From contig DHHF01000006.1 in assembly GCA_002403155.1 (NCBI GenBank), positions 124,001-188,000 on the forward strand: 64,000 nt of DNA, read 5' to 3'. The number at the start of each line of letters is the position of its first letter. Positions within the stretch are counted from its first letter, which is position 1. The notes beneath the pieces were generated by a model that worked only from the letters and a program-made list of their open reading frames with translations, was not told where the DNA came from and searched no databases. The translations under genes were made by a program, and so were the position numbers. The stretch is from Sulfurovum sp. UBA4779. Lineage in GTDB: Bacteria > Campylobacterota > Campylobacteria > Campylobacterales > Sulfurovaceae. This document shows positions 1 to 8,510 of the stretch, piece after piece.

Positions 1-1290
1 AAGAAAGAAGACGTTGTTTTTCCTCTTGCCGGGGTGTATGCAAAAGCGGGCATAGACTACAGGCAAGCAAAAGCCGTATCGATTCATCCAAACGGCAGTG
101 AAAAAAACGAAAAAGCATTTATTACGATAGAATACACAGGACAAAACAAAGAAGGACAGACAGAAGAAGTAACCTATGATTATCTTATCAATGCTACGGG
201 CCCGAAATTGAATTTCGGCGCAACACCCGGACTGGATCAAGGATACACCGTTTCTGTTTGTACTGCAGATCATGCAGTGCATGCCAATGAAGAACTCCAG
301 AAAGTCTTTGAAAAGGCAAAAACCAAAAAACAGAAAATCCTGATAGGCACAGGACATGGCATGTGTACATGTCAAGGTGCTGCATTTGAATATATCTTCA
401 ATATTGAGCATGAAGCTAAAAAAGCAGGCATTAGAGATAATCTAGATATAAAATGGATTTCAAACGAATCATTCTTGGGTGATTTTGGTATGGGCGGAAT
501 GCATCTAAATGTTGGCGGCTACACGGCTTCCAGTAAAATATTTGCCGAATCACTATATAGCGAGAGAAAACTTGAATGGGTTATCGGAGCGCATGTAAAT
601 AAAGTAGAGGCCGGAAAAGTATATTACGAACTTTTAGACGGCACTATGGGTGAGGAGGAGTTTGATTTTGCTATGCTTATCCCACCGTTTGCCGGAGTTG
701 GATTGAAAGCATTTAACAAAAACGGTGAAGATATAACTGCTGACATATTTGCACCAAACGGATTTATGAAAGTAGATGCCAACTACAATGCAGGTGCCTA
801 TGAAAATTGGAAAGCAAGCGATTGGCCTCGTACTCTACAAAACCCTACTTATCAAAATATCTTTGCAGTAGGTATCGCGTTTGCACCGCCGCATCCGATA
901 TCTAAACCAATGAGCTCACCAAACGGTACTCAGATATTCCCAACGCCGCCAAGGACAGGCATGCCAAGCGCTATGATGGGTAAAGCAGTTGCACACAGCA
1001 TCGTAGATATGATCCGTGGGGCATCTCAACCAACCCACACTGCGTGTATGTCGGAAATGGGTGCGGCTTGTGTAGCCAGTGCAGGTAAAGGATTTTTCAC
1101 CGGAACCGCTGCTGCTATGACTGTTTATCCGGTAGTTCCTGATTTTGAAAAATATCCTGGTGTCGGTAGAGATATCAGCATGACAACCGGAGAGATAGGC
1201 CTTGCAGGACACTGGATAAAACATCTTTTACATTTCGCGTTTATTTGGAAAGCCAAACTTAAACCGGGTTGGACTTTAATCCCGGAATAA
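1..1290 (+). CDS. sqr: Sulfide:quinone oxidoreductase-like flavoprotein, 5' end missing
   Basis: The reading frame is open from base 1, so the gene starts outside the window; the GTG at 34 is internal (FPLAGVYAKAGIDYRQ is a mid-protein SQR segment). About 429 residues remain. The family oxidises sulfide to polysulfide/sulfur at the periplasmic face of the membrane and passes electrons through FAD to quinone. Visible marks are the dinucleotide-fold strand end LINATGPKLNFG, the segment GTGHGMCTCQGAAFEY with two close cysteines, CTADHAV, a late FAVGIAFAPP segment typical of the second FAD-binding motif, and a C-terminal ACMSEMGAACVASAGKG region. Basic/aromatic residues near the C terminus (HWIKHLLHFAFIWKAKLKPGW) fit a membrane-attachment amphipathic helix. 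The SQR subtype cannot be fixed without the N terminus. A small gene with a strong ribosome site follows at 1421. Confidence 0.82.
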   Translation, partial: KKEDVVFPLAGVYAKAGIDYRQAKAVSIHPNGSEKNEKAFITIEYTGQNKEGQTEEVTYDYLINATGPKLNFGATPGLDQGYTVSVCTADHAVHANEELQKVFEKAKTKKQKILIGTGHGMCTCQGAAFEYIFNIEHEAKKAGIRDNLDIKWISNESFLGDFGMGGMHLNVGGYTASSKIFAESLYSERKLEWVIGAHVNKVEAGKVYYELLDGTMGEEEFDFAMLIPPFAGVGLKAFNKNGEDITADIFAPNGFMKVDANYNAGAYENWKASDWPRTLQNPTYQNIFAVGIAFAPPHPISKPMSSPNGTQIFPTPPRTGMPSAMMGKAVAHSIVDMIRGASQPTHTACMSEMGAACVASAGKGFFTGTAAAMTVYPVVPDFEKYPGVGRDISMTTGEIGLAGHWIKHLLHFAFIWKAKLKPGWTLIPE

Positions 1291-1420
1291 GAAATATAGC
1301 AAGCAAATAGCTTGGAAATGATTTTCCTGAGCCGAAGGCGAAGCTTCAGTGAGATGAATTGAACGAGTAGCTTGGCTATGCGTTCAAGAAGAAATGATTA
1401 AATAAAAAAGGAGAAATAAC

Positions 1421-1588
1421 ATGGCAGCAAAACACATGGAGCACATTCAACCGTATAGTCCGCAAGCGGGTACTATGATACCAACAAAATTTAGAAAATT
1501 TTTACGTACTTGCGTTATTTGGCAATTTATAAGATTTATTGCTATAAATATCAAAATGACGCTTTTGATACTAAAAAGCCACCACTAA
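1421..1588 (+). CDS. Small hypothetical protein (55 aa) downstream of sqr
   Basis: An ATG at 1421 is preceded by AAAGGAGAAATAAC, a near-ideal ribosome site with suitable spacing, and opens a 55-codon frame ending at TAA 1586-1588. The protein begins MAAKHMEHIQPYSPQAG, continues with a basic stretch (TKFRKFLRTC) and then a hydrophobic helix (VIWQFIRFIAINIKMTLLIL), and ends KSHH. That suggests a small membrane-associated protein with a positively charged cytoplasmic N side. I do not recognise the family. The 130 bp between the sqr stop and this gene hold no other frame. A hairpin sits directly after the stop. Position suggests co-transcription with sqr and a helper role in sulfide oxidation, but that is inference. 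Confidence 0.6.
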   Translation: MAAKHMEHIQPYSPQAGTMIPTKFRKFLRTCVIWQFIRFIAINIKMTLLILKSHH

Positions 1589-1590
1589 TC

Positions 1591-1610
1591 TATGTGCCGC
1601 AAGGCACATA
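1591..1610 (+). terminator. Hairpin after the 55-aa gene
   Basis: Perfect 8-bp inverted repeat tatgtgcc/ggcacata closed by a GCAA tetraloop, three bases after the stop of the small gene. No T tract follows (TGAAACGC), so it may act as an mRNA 3'-end stabiliser or a weak terminator rather than a classical intrinsic terminator. Confidence 0.4.
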
Positions 1611-1730
1611 TGAAACGCTTCAAATATCATTTCTAAAATTATTATCTCACCCTACAAACAAGATTATAAGCGTATACTTCAGGCTATTTAAAACCATCAG
1701 TGGATAATATGACCATTAAACATATCAGGC

Positions 1731-2173
1731 ATGAAACAAGAGCTCAAACACATAGTTCTTGATTACAGCGGCACAATAGCGATCAATGCGGCTCTTATAA
1801 AAGGAGAAGCGGAAAGACTAAAAAAAACTATCACCGCAACTTTCCATACATATGCTAACACAGCACAGATACATACGGATCCGTATACGAACAATGTGAA
1901 GCTGATTTTTTAAATATTCGCGTAAAAGGCAAAGAGAAACAAGATGAGCAAAAACTCTCATTTATACGATCATTGGGCCAAGAAAACACTCTTGCTATCG
2001 GCAATGGAAGAAATAATACTCTTATGCTAAAAAGTGCTATTTTAGGATTTGCTATTTTGCAAGGCAAGGAAGATGAATATCTGAGCTTTAAACTCAGCAG
2101 ATATAATGTTTGGTTCGATTATAGATGCCTTATTAATCCCCCCCATACTCTAAGAGTGGCGCTTAGGAATTAA
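1731..2173 (+). pseudogene. Decayed HAD-family soluble P-type-ATPase-like phosphatase
   Basis: Fragments in different frames line up with one HAD-superfamily protein of about 150 aa. The first piece (from ATG 1731) has HIVLDYSGTIA, the HAD motif I region, with D-Y-S in place of the usual DxD. A piece in another frame reads DTYGSVYEQCEADFLNIRVKGK and runs into LGQENTLAIGNGRNNTLMLK, the motif IV segment (GNGRND in the family; the last D is N here). The tail ALNSADIMFGSIIDALLIPP lies in a third frame, and the final LRVALRN returns to the second. At least three frameshifts (about 1845-1870, about 2085, and at the C7 run 2138-2144) break it. The intact family is small, cytoplasmic and of poorly known substrate. 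Sequencing error at one site is possible, at three sites unlikely. Bases 2174-2336 hold nothing I can identify. Confidence 0.75.
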
Positions 2174-2336
2174 ACCCTCTGATTAATTCTTAAATTTAGA
2201 GAAAGCTCCTTGTGCTTGCACTCTCTTTGAGAAAATCAGGTCTTCTATAGACAGCTTTCATAATTAAGCGCTCTCTACCCCCTGTTTCTTCGGAGATTCC
2301 AATTAAATAATCTAAAAAATAATGAGGACAAATAAC

Positions 2337-2356
2337 AAAGAGCTTGAAAGCTCTTT
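2337..2356 (-). terminator. Candidate terminator of rplM-rpsI
   Basis: Inverted repeat aaagagctt/aagctcttt, followed on the minus strand by a T-rich stretch (GTTATTTG). A second AT-only inverted repeat (aaaaagataa/ttatcttttt, 2358-2381) overlaps the rpsI stop codon. The two stacked hairpins fit an end of transcription for the ribosomal protein operon. Confidence 0.5.
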
Positions 2357-2371
2357 GAAAAAGATAAGAGA

Positions 2372-2761
2372 TTATCTTTTTGAGAATTGCGGAGATCTTC
2401 TTGCTTTTTTCTTTCCTGGCTTTTTTCTTTCAACGACTCTTGAATCTCTGGTAAGAAGACCCATCGGTTTTAAAATGGCTCTGAAAGAAGGTTCAAACTC
2501 TACAAGCGCTTTTGTAATTCCGTGCTTCATTGCATCTGCTTGAGCAGAGTATCCGCCGCCCAGTGTCGTTGCCTTAATTGTAACAGAATCAAGTTGTTTT
2601 GTTGCCTCAAGAGGGAGTCTTACTTTCATTTTAAGTGTTTCGTGTCCGCCAAGCCATTGGTCAAGCGTTTTGCCATTGATTTGCATTTCGCCATTTCCTG
2701 GAGTCAACCAAACTTTCGCGACAGCAGATTTTCTTTTACCTGTTGCATATATCGTTGCCAT
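2372..2761 (-). CDS. rpsI: 30S ribosomal protein S9
   Basis: A 129-aa protein starting MATIYATGKRKSAVAKVWL and ending with the basic tail KKPGKKKARRSPQFSKR, the signature ending of S9, whose C-terminal arm reaches the decoding centre and contacts P-site tRNA. Length is normal for the family. It lies 3 bp after rplM, the usual bacterial L13-S9 pair, so the two are certainly co-transcribed. A hairpin terminator follows. Confidence 0.97.
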   Translation of the reverse strand: MATIYATGKRKSAVAKVWLTPGNGEMQINGKTLDQWLGGHETLKMKVRLPLEATKQLDSVTIKATTLGGGYSAQADAMKHGITKALVEFEPSFRAILKPMGLLTRDSRVVERKKPGKKKARRSPQFSKR

Positions 2762-2764
2762 CTT

Positions 2765-3190
2765 TTAGTTTCCTTTGTTGATTTGTGCAGTATGAGGATG
2801 CTCGCTTCCTGCATACACTTTAAGTTTTTTTAGCATTGCTCTGCCAAGCGCTGTTTTTGGAAGCATGCCTCTTACCGCAAGTTTATAAAGTTTTTCAGTA
2901 TGATTGTCAAGCATATCCGAAAGCTTTTTGCTTTTTGTTGAACCAAAATATCCACTGTATGTGAAATACTCTTTGTCATCCAATTTCACACCTGTAAACT
3001 TTGCTTTTTTGGCATTGATGATGACGACGTAATCGCCGCAATCTACATTTGGCGTAAATGATGGTTTATGTTTGCCTCTCAAAATTGCTGCTACTTCTGT
3101 TAGAATACGACCGAAAGTTTTACCTTCCGCATCGATTAAAACCCAGTCTCTTTGCACTTCATGAGGCTTAAGAACGGATGTCAATTTCAT
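2765..3190 (-). CDS. rplM: 50S ribosomal protein L13
   Basis: A 141-aa protein beginning MKLTSVLKPHEVQRDWVLID, with the family segments GRILTEVAAILRGKHKPSFTPNVDCGDYVVIINA and RGMLPKTALGRAMLKKLKVY visible in order (quoted in parts). L13 is an early-assembly protein of the large subunit. The start ATG has AAGGAAAACATC in front. It heads a two-gene operon with rpsI and has a plausible promoter about 45 bp upstream. Confidence 0.97.
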   Translation of the reverse strand: MKLTSVLKPHEVQRDWVLIDAEGKTFGRILTEVAAILRGKHKPSFTPNVDCGDYVVIINAKKAKFTGVKLDDKEYFTYSGYFGSTKSKKLSDMLDNHTEKLYKLAVRGMLPKTALGRAMLKKLKVYAGSEHPHTAQINKGN

Positions 3191-3236
3191 GATGTTTTCC
3201 TTGTTGATTTCAAAGCTAATGCTTTTTGTAAATGCA

Positions 3237-3242
3237 ATTGTA
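3237..3242 (-). promoter_or_regulatory. Candidate -10 box of rplM
   Basis: On the minus strand the sequence reads TTTAGATACAATTGC, giving TACAAT as -10, preceded by a very AT-rich stretch with A/T runs instead of a -35 box. This is the style known for sigma-70 promoters in Campylobacterota. It places the start of transcription about 40 bp before the rplM ATG. Confidence 0.5.
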
Positions 3243-3275
3243 TCTAAATTAACTTAAAATTTATTTAAATTAAAA

Positions 3276-6017
3276 TTAATTTAAGAATTTAAATTCTATT
3301 TTGTCTTCCAATAAGTAAACGATACTGCCTTTTGTCTTTTTTTGTGTAATCTTTTCTATCGCTTTTCTATAAAATTCAACTTGATCGCGATGTTCAACTG
3401 AATATTTTTTTGAAGTTTTATAATCCAGAACCATGCAATATTCTTCATACTCAAGCAATAAATCGACCTGTTTAATCTCCCCTTCAAAGCAAAGAGACTG
3501 TTCTTTTGTATATTTTGCATTTTTTAAGAGCATTTGAAAAGTTTCATTTTTAATGAACTGTCGAATACGGCTTGCGATACGATCAAACTGTTCATCGCTT
3601 AAAATATGGCCATAGCGGTTGCTTACTGCATGCATCGCAGAAGACAGGGAAGCGCTTTCGAAGCGGTCCAGCATTTCTAAACCATAATGCAATGCGGTCC
3701 CAAAGAGTATGGCATCATAATCTTTATCCTCTCCGGTTTGCGGGCCGGAAGCTATGCTTTGAGTGCCATAATAGGAGATGGCCGCGGGCCTCACTGCCGT
3801 ATCCGAAATATTTACAGAAAGCTGTTTTGCTTTTGCTTGAAACGTTCCTATTTTCAAAGGTGCCAATCCTATCTCATCAAAAATTGATTTTTTTGGTTTT
3901 TTTATCACGATCAGTGCTTCTACTGCTCGGGTTAATGCAACATAGAGTATATTTTTTCGATCTTTGGATGAAAAATCTTTTTGCTCATTGATGATTTTGG
4001 CATAGATGTCGTCAAAATTCTCTCTTTTTGCACTTCGGATCAAAATACGATCTATCATCAGTTGCTCATCATAATGAAAAACTAATGCGGAACTACTGTG
4101 ATTTTGCTCTGGGAGCCTATCTAGCAGTATGACGTACTCAAATTCCAATCCTTTCGATCCATGCACAGTCATGATTTTTGCCCCGTGCACAGAATGTGCA
4201 GCAACCGCGATGGAGGAAACTTCAAACTCCGATAAAAAAACAGGGATTTCTGAAAAATGCGATGCAAATTCTAAAAGTTTCAAAATATTTTTATCGTTTT
4301 GAAAGTACCCGCATTCCCTTGTTAGCCTATCCAGTGCCGCTACAGGCTCCATGCAGGGAGTAAACCAGCTTACATCCAAAGCATCCAAGGTTTTTCCTAT
4401 TCGTTCTAAAAATGCCTGCGATTTTATTTTTTGTCCATAAAAAAGATACGAAAGCATTGCTGCCAATGCCGCTATTTTCGGCACGGTTTTGAGAGAACTT
4501 GAAGTATAAAGAAGGGTGTGGATACCCTCATGCTCGCACGCATCTTGCAAAGTCAAACCGTCTTTGTTAGTGCTCACCAAAAAAGCAATATCATCCGCTT
4601 CAACCCCCAATGCCAAAAGATTTTTGGCTTGACTGACGGCTTCTTTAATGGGATCTTCCGATTCGACAACCTCCACATATCCTTCGTCTGCATCTTTTTT
4701 GCTTTTTTGCGGAATATACCCCTCCATAAACCCGTCAAACCAACAATTGACCTGCTCTACAATATTTTTGCTGCTGCGATAATTTGTGTCCATCTGCTCA
4801 ATACCGACCCCATAATGCCGCGCAACCTTGCCAAAAAGCTCCTCTACCCCTCCGCGAAAACGATAGAGCGACTGCTTCGTATCACCGACATAAAAAAAAC
4901 TTTTAAATTCTCTTTGACCCTGCCCGGCCGCAATCTCGTCTATCAATGGCTTTAAAAGTAAAAACTGAAGTGTAGAAGTGTCCTGAAACTCATCCAAAAG
5001 GATATGATTGAACTTGCTGTCTATCTTAAAGTAAAAAAAATCTTTCGAAATACTTTCATGAAGCAATCGGTAGGTAAAATAGCCCAGGTCATCAAAACTC
5101 AATACATTGGATTGTTTTGCATCCGCAACGGCGGCATTTTTATAATACCCATATACGTTAAAAAGGAGTGTTAAAATTTCAGATTCTTTTGCCTTTATCC
5201 AGCGTCCTAACAATCGTTTCAATTCCAAATATGTTTCTTGCATCGAGGGATTTTTTTCTGCATATTTTTTATAATATTTATGTTCCAAAAGACTCTGTTT
5301 GTCAAAAACCGTCTTACGCACAAGCTCTTTTGCAGATTGCGGCAAAAAATTATTGATGGCGCTTGCGGAGGCGCCCGATTGGGATACCATCTCGTATAAA
5401 CGTTTTCTGCACGCTTCGATTTTATGTTCAATGCTCCGCACATCGTCATCGTGCCTGCAACTGTCCTTGGGCAGGAGCGGGTCGATACGATAAAAATGCT
5501 GCATGAGATCAAAAATTTTTTCAAAACGTTTGTCTTCTATTTCTATTGCCAACCGCACCAAAGAAAAGAGCAGTCCTTCCATCCGAAGCTCTTCTAAAAA
5601 ATATTTCTCTTTTTTATCGTTTTGTTTTTCTTTGACGGCAAAACCGGGCTCCAACCCCAATTCCAGCGAAGCAGACCTTAGCACTGATGCAAAAAAGCTA
5701 TCCAGCGTCACGATATAGCTGGCGGATGAGAGAAACTTTTTTAATACATCAGGCTGCCTGCTCACCAATGCTTCTTGGCTTAGCTTGGTCTGCCTGCATA
5801 CTTCTTGGGCTAGCGGATCCTCCTCTTTTCCAATCGTTCTAAGCGCATTAAGCACTCTTTGGCGCATTTCGGAAGCGGCTTTGTTGGTAAATGTTGCCGC
5901 CAAAATAGTATCGGCGGACTCCCCCATAAACAATAAAGAAAGATAGCGTGCCGTCAGCGCAAACGTCTTGCCGCTGCCTGCGCTTGCCGAATAGGCCAAA
6001 ATGGGTTTGAAACTCAT
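3276..6017 (-). CDS. addA: AddA/RecB-type helicase-nuclease (AddAB recombination complex)
   Basis: A 913-aa UvrD-family helicase with a C-terminal nuclease. Motifs in order: Walker A ASAGSGKTF (about 11-19), TFTNKAASEMRQR (Ia), ILLDEFQDTSTLQF (II, about 335), YVGDTKQSLYRFRGG (III), DTNYRSSKNIV, TVHGSKGLEFEYVILLD (V, about 622) and NILYVALTRAVEAL (VI, about 696). The nuclease part shows GTALHYGLEML and MVLDYKTSK (about 866). With AddB it resects double-strand breaks to load RecA. I chose ATG 6017 rather than the in-frame codon at 6065: it has GAGGAG in front and overlaps the addB stop as ATGA, so translation is coupled. The C-terminal region is shorter than in Firmicutes AddA, as usual in this phylum. 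Confidence 0.9.
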   Translation of the reverse strand: MSFKPILAYSASAGSGKTFALTARYLSLLFMGESADTILAATFTNKAASEMRQRVLNALRTIGKEEDPLAQEVCRQTKLSQEALVSRQPDVLKKFLSSASYIVTLDSFFASVLRSASLELGLEPGFAVKEKQNDKKEKYFLEELRMEGLLFSLVRLAIEIEDKRFEKIFDLMQHFYRIDPLLPKDSCRHDDDVRSIEHKIEACRKRLYEMVSQSGASASAINNFLPQSAKELVRKTVFDKQSLLEHKYYKKYAEKNPSMQETYLELKRLLGRWIKAKESEILTLLFNVYGYYKNAAVADAKQSNVLSFDDLGYFTYRLLHESISKDFFYFKIDSKFNHILLDEFQDTSTLQFLLLKPLIDEIAAGQGQREFKSFFYVGDTKQSLYRFRGGVEELFGKVARHYGVGIEQMDTNYRSSKNIVEQVNCWFDGFMEGYIPQKSKKDADEGYVEVVESEDPIKEAVSQAKNLLALGVEADDIAFLVSTNKDGLTLQDACEHEGIHTLLYTSSSLKTVPKIAALAAMLSYLFYGQKIKSQAFLERIGKTLDALDVSWFTPCMEPVAALDRLTRECGYFQNDKNILKLLEFASHFSEIPVFLSEFEVSSIAVAAHSVHGAKIMTVHGSKGLEFEYVILLDRLPEQNHSSSALVFHYDEQLMIDRILIRSAKRENFDDIYAKIINEQKDFSSKDRKNILYVALTRAVEALIVIKKPKKSIFDEIGLAPLKIGTFQAKAKQLSVNISDTAVRPAAISYYGTQSIASGPQTGEDKDYDAILFGTALHYGLEMLDRFESASLSSAMHAVSNRYGHILSDEQFDRIASRIRQFIKNETFQMLLKNAKYTKEQSLCFEGEIKQVDLLLEYEEYCMVLDYKTSKKYSVEHRDQVEFYRKAIEKITQKKTKGSIVYLLEDKIEFKFLN

Positions 6018-8386
6018 AGATAGGCTCCTCTTTCGCACATCAAAGCAAATTCGCAGTAATTGCATCGTTGCAAATCTTCACACTTTTTGGCTATAAAATT
6101 TTTCGTTTGGATTAGCTGGGCGATACGATCGATCAGAAGCGCATTTTTTTCTTCCAAAGCCGCAATCTCTTCCCTTTGTCCTTCTTGAAGCACCTTGACA
6201 TACGAAAGTTTGATATTGTTATAGCTTGGGCTAAGCAGATAATAATAAATGCTCATTTGAAAATCATTCAGAGTTTCGAGGTTGCTGGTTTTATTGGCTT
6301 CTTTTGTGCTGCCGGTTTTATAATCCAGAACCCACACATCTGCCTCTCTTTGATCAAGCCGGTCTATGCGTCCTTGAAAATTCAAACCGGAAATTTTTCC
6401 TTTGATCTCCATTTCTTTGGCGGCTATTCTCCAATTTTCATTAAAATAACCTATTTCTTCACGTATAAAACCTTTGAGCTTTTCTCTCCAAAGTAATTTT
6501 TGATACTCTGTTTTTGCGTCTTTATCAGTCAAAAGCTCATCCAGCGCACAGTGAAGTGATCCTTCTAAAGATTCAACGCTGTAAAACGCATTGCTATGGG
6601 CATAGGCATGCTCTAGCAAAAGATGCAAAAACGCCCCCTCATTGAGTTCTTCTTCTTTTTTTGGCTCTATGTGCCGGATATATCTATAATAATATTTCCT
6701 TTTGCAATCCAAATATGTCTTAAGCCTTGAGGCCGACCATACAAAAGACGAAGCATCAAATGATTTGACAACAGGATCTTCAAGAGGCATAAGAGGAGAG
6801 GATGTATCGTACAAAATATCAAGCTGAGCGCTTTTTTTTTGTGCCCCACCAATCCCCAACTCAAAAAGAAATTTTGAAGGAAGTTTATTGTCGCTGCTGC
6901 CGTAAAGCACAACAGCCTGTTTGGCTTGTTCAAGCAGCTGCTTATAATACTGTTTTTGAAGCGATTCCCTGTCGCTTTTTGTAGGCAATCCGGCAAATGC
7001 CCTTACGGATGAATTTAAAAATTGATCTTTGCTGGTAGATGCAGGCACAACTCCTTCATTAAAATCAACAATAACCACCCCCTCAAAGGAAATCCCCCTT
7101 GTCTCAAGAAGCCCCATCACCGTAATCTTTCCCCCCTGCACATCGTCGATAACGATTGTACTAAGCGTTTTCATCCACAAAAAAAGCCACTCTTTTGCAC
7201 TGAGGAAATAAGAAGAAAATATTTTTGTAAAATACACAAATGCTTCATACACTTTTTCATTTTCTTTTTGTTTTGTTTCTTCTTTTAGCTGCGATGCATA
7301 TGCCATAGGACAATCAAGCAACCCCATCGTTTCAAGCAGTACAAAAAATTCATCGGATCTGCTTTTGGTGTTTGGATTTATTTTTTGAATCTTTTCAGTA
7401 TCCATGCCGTAGCGTTCAAGCAAGAACCATGCCTCTTTTTCAAAACTTTGCCAATATCCATAAAGCGCGGCAAGCATTTTGTACGGTTTTTGTTTGCTAT
7501 AATCATACCCCATCGCAAAATTTAAATTATGATGCGCATCATAAAGTCTAATACCCTCTTTTAGCTGCTCATCGGGCAAAACCAAAACGATTTTTTCCGG
7601 ATTGATGCCCGATTGCACCATCTCTTCGATTTTTACAAATGCAAGTGCAATCTGCTCATACCGCTCTTCTGCTTCTATCACTTCTGCTTCAATTGTGCCT
7701 GCCAAAGGAGTGCCGGAAATGAGTTGTTTTGCGCTAAAATCGATCACGCATCGGTGATGAGGGGGCAAAGCAATTCCGTATGCTTCAAAACGTTCTTGCA
7801 TTTTTCTATTGAAACTGCTTGTTGCAAAATGAAGGATAAGTTTTGTTTTTTGTGAAATTTTGTCTATCAGCTCAAATTCAAAACGGCTCAGATAACCCTC
7901 TACGTGTATCTCGATGCAGGTATAGTTTTGCACAAAAGCAGTGTTGACAGCATAAGAAGAAGCAATGAACGCTTTGTCCGTCAGCCCCTTTTGTTCAAGC
8001 AGCGCCCGATAATGATCCAGCAAAGTTTGAAGAATTTGCAGATGCTCGTCAAATTCGGCATAGGCATCTGCCTGCCTGAGCATATCAAAGTCGACCTTCT
8101 CGGCTGCCAATTCCTCAAAAAATCTAAACAACGCATCACTTCTGGTAAAAAAATGGATCAACTCCAACCGAAGATTCAGCTTATTTGAATTTTCAAAAAA
8201 TGCTGCCTCCCTTAAAAGCAAAATACGCTCGACAGGGTCGATCAGGCTTTTATTCTCAAGCAAAACGGCACGTTTTTCAAACTCATCCATGCGCATCAGC
8301 GAAGGCAGAAAGCCTTCTTGGTCTTTCAGTTGGGAACTTATGGCTCTCAATGCTCTTGATGTGGGATAAATGTGAAGATTTTTCAT
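6014..8386 (-). CDS. addB: AddB-type PD-(D/E)XK nuclease subunit
   Basis: A 790-aa partner of AddA. The C-terminal nuclease domain contains GRIDRLDQREADVWVLDYKT (about 670-690). Four cysteines frame it: YLDCKRKYYY (about 560), then CEDLQRCNYCEF and MC near residues 770-786. That is the iron-sulfur arrangement of AddB nucleases. No intact Walker A is seen near the N terminus (MKNLHIYPTSRALRAISS), in line with the inactive helicase of this subunit in the phylum. I use ATG 8386; the frame can be read from 8425, but that extension crosses the probable promoter. The stop overlaps addA by ATGA. FixH lies 124 bp upstream. Confidence 0.88.
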   Translation of the reverse strand: MKNLHIYPTSRALRAISSQLKDQEGFLPSLMRMDEFEKRAVLLENKSLIDPVERILLLREAAFFENSNKLNLRLELIHFFTRSDALFRFFEELAAEKVDFDMLRQADAYAEFDEHLQILQTLLDHYRALLEQKGLTDKAFIASSYAVNTAFVQNYTCIEIHVEGYLSRFEFELIDKISQKTKLILHFATSSFNRKMQERFEAYGIALPPHHRCVIDFSAKQLISGTPLAGTIEAEVIEAEERYEQIALAFVKIEEMVQSGINPEKIVLVLPDEQLKEGIRLYDAHHNLNFAMGYDYSKQKPYKMLAALYGYWQSFEKEAWFLLERYGMDTEKIQKINPNTKSRSDEFFVLLETMGLLDCPMAYASQLKEETKQKENEKVYEAFVYFTKIFSSYFLSAKEWLFLWMKTLSTIVIDDVQGGKITVMGLLETRGISFEGVVIVDFNEGVVPASTSKDQFLNSSVRAFAGLPTKSDRESLQKQYYKQLLEQAKQAVVLYGSSDNKLPSKFLFELGIGGAQKKSAQLDILYDTSSPLMPLEDPVVKSFDASSFVWSASRLKTYLDCKRKYYYRYIRHIEPKKEEELNEGAFLHLLLEHAYAHSNAFYSVESLEGSLHCALDELLTDKDAKTEYQKLLWREKLKGFIREEIGYFNENWRIAAKEMEIKGKISGLNFQGRIDRLDQREADVWVLDYKTGSTKEANKTSNLETLNDFQMSIYYYLLSPSYNNIKLSYVKVLQEGQREEIAALEEKNALLIDRIAQLIQTKNFIAKKCEDLQRCNYCEFALMCERGAYL

Positions 8387-8393
8387 AAAAACA

Positions 8394-8421
8394 AGTATAG
8401 CACAGCATCCCGTTTTATCAA
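8394..8421 (-). promoter_or_regulatory. Candidate promoter of addBA
   Basis: Minus strand: TTGATA (8416-8421), 16 bases, then TATACT (8394-8399). The -10 box is only seven bases from the addB ATG at 8386, with no ribosome-binding sequence between (TGTTTTT). The transcript would be leaderless or nearly so. Confidence 0.45.
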
Positions 8422-8510
8422 TCAAAATTTGACAAATTGTAAGATATTTTAAAAAATCCTAAAATTTGCCGCACTGCATCAAATAAAAAACTATTTGAGT
8501 GTACTTTATT

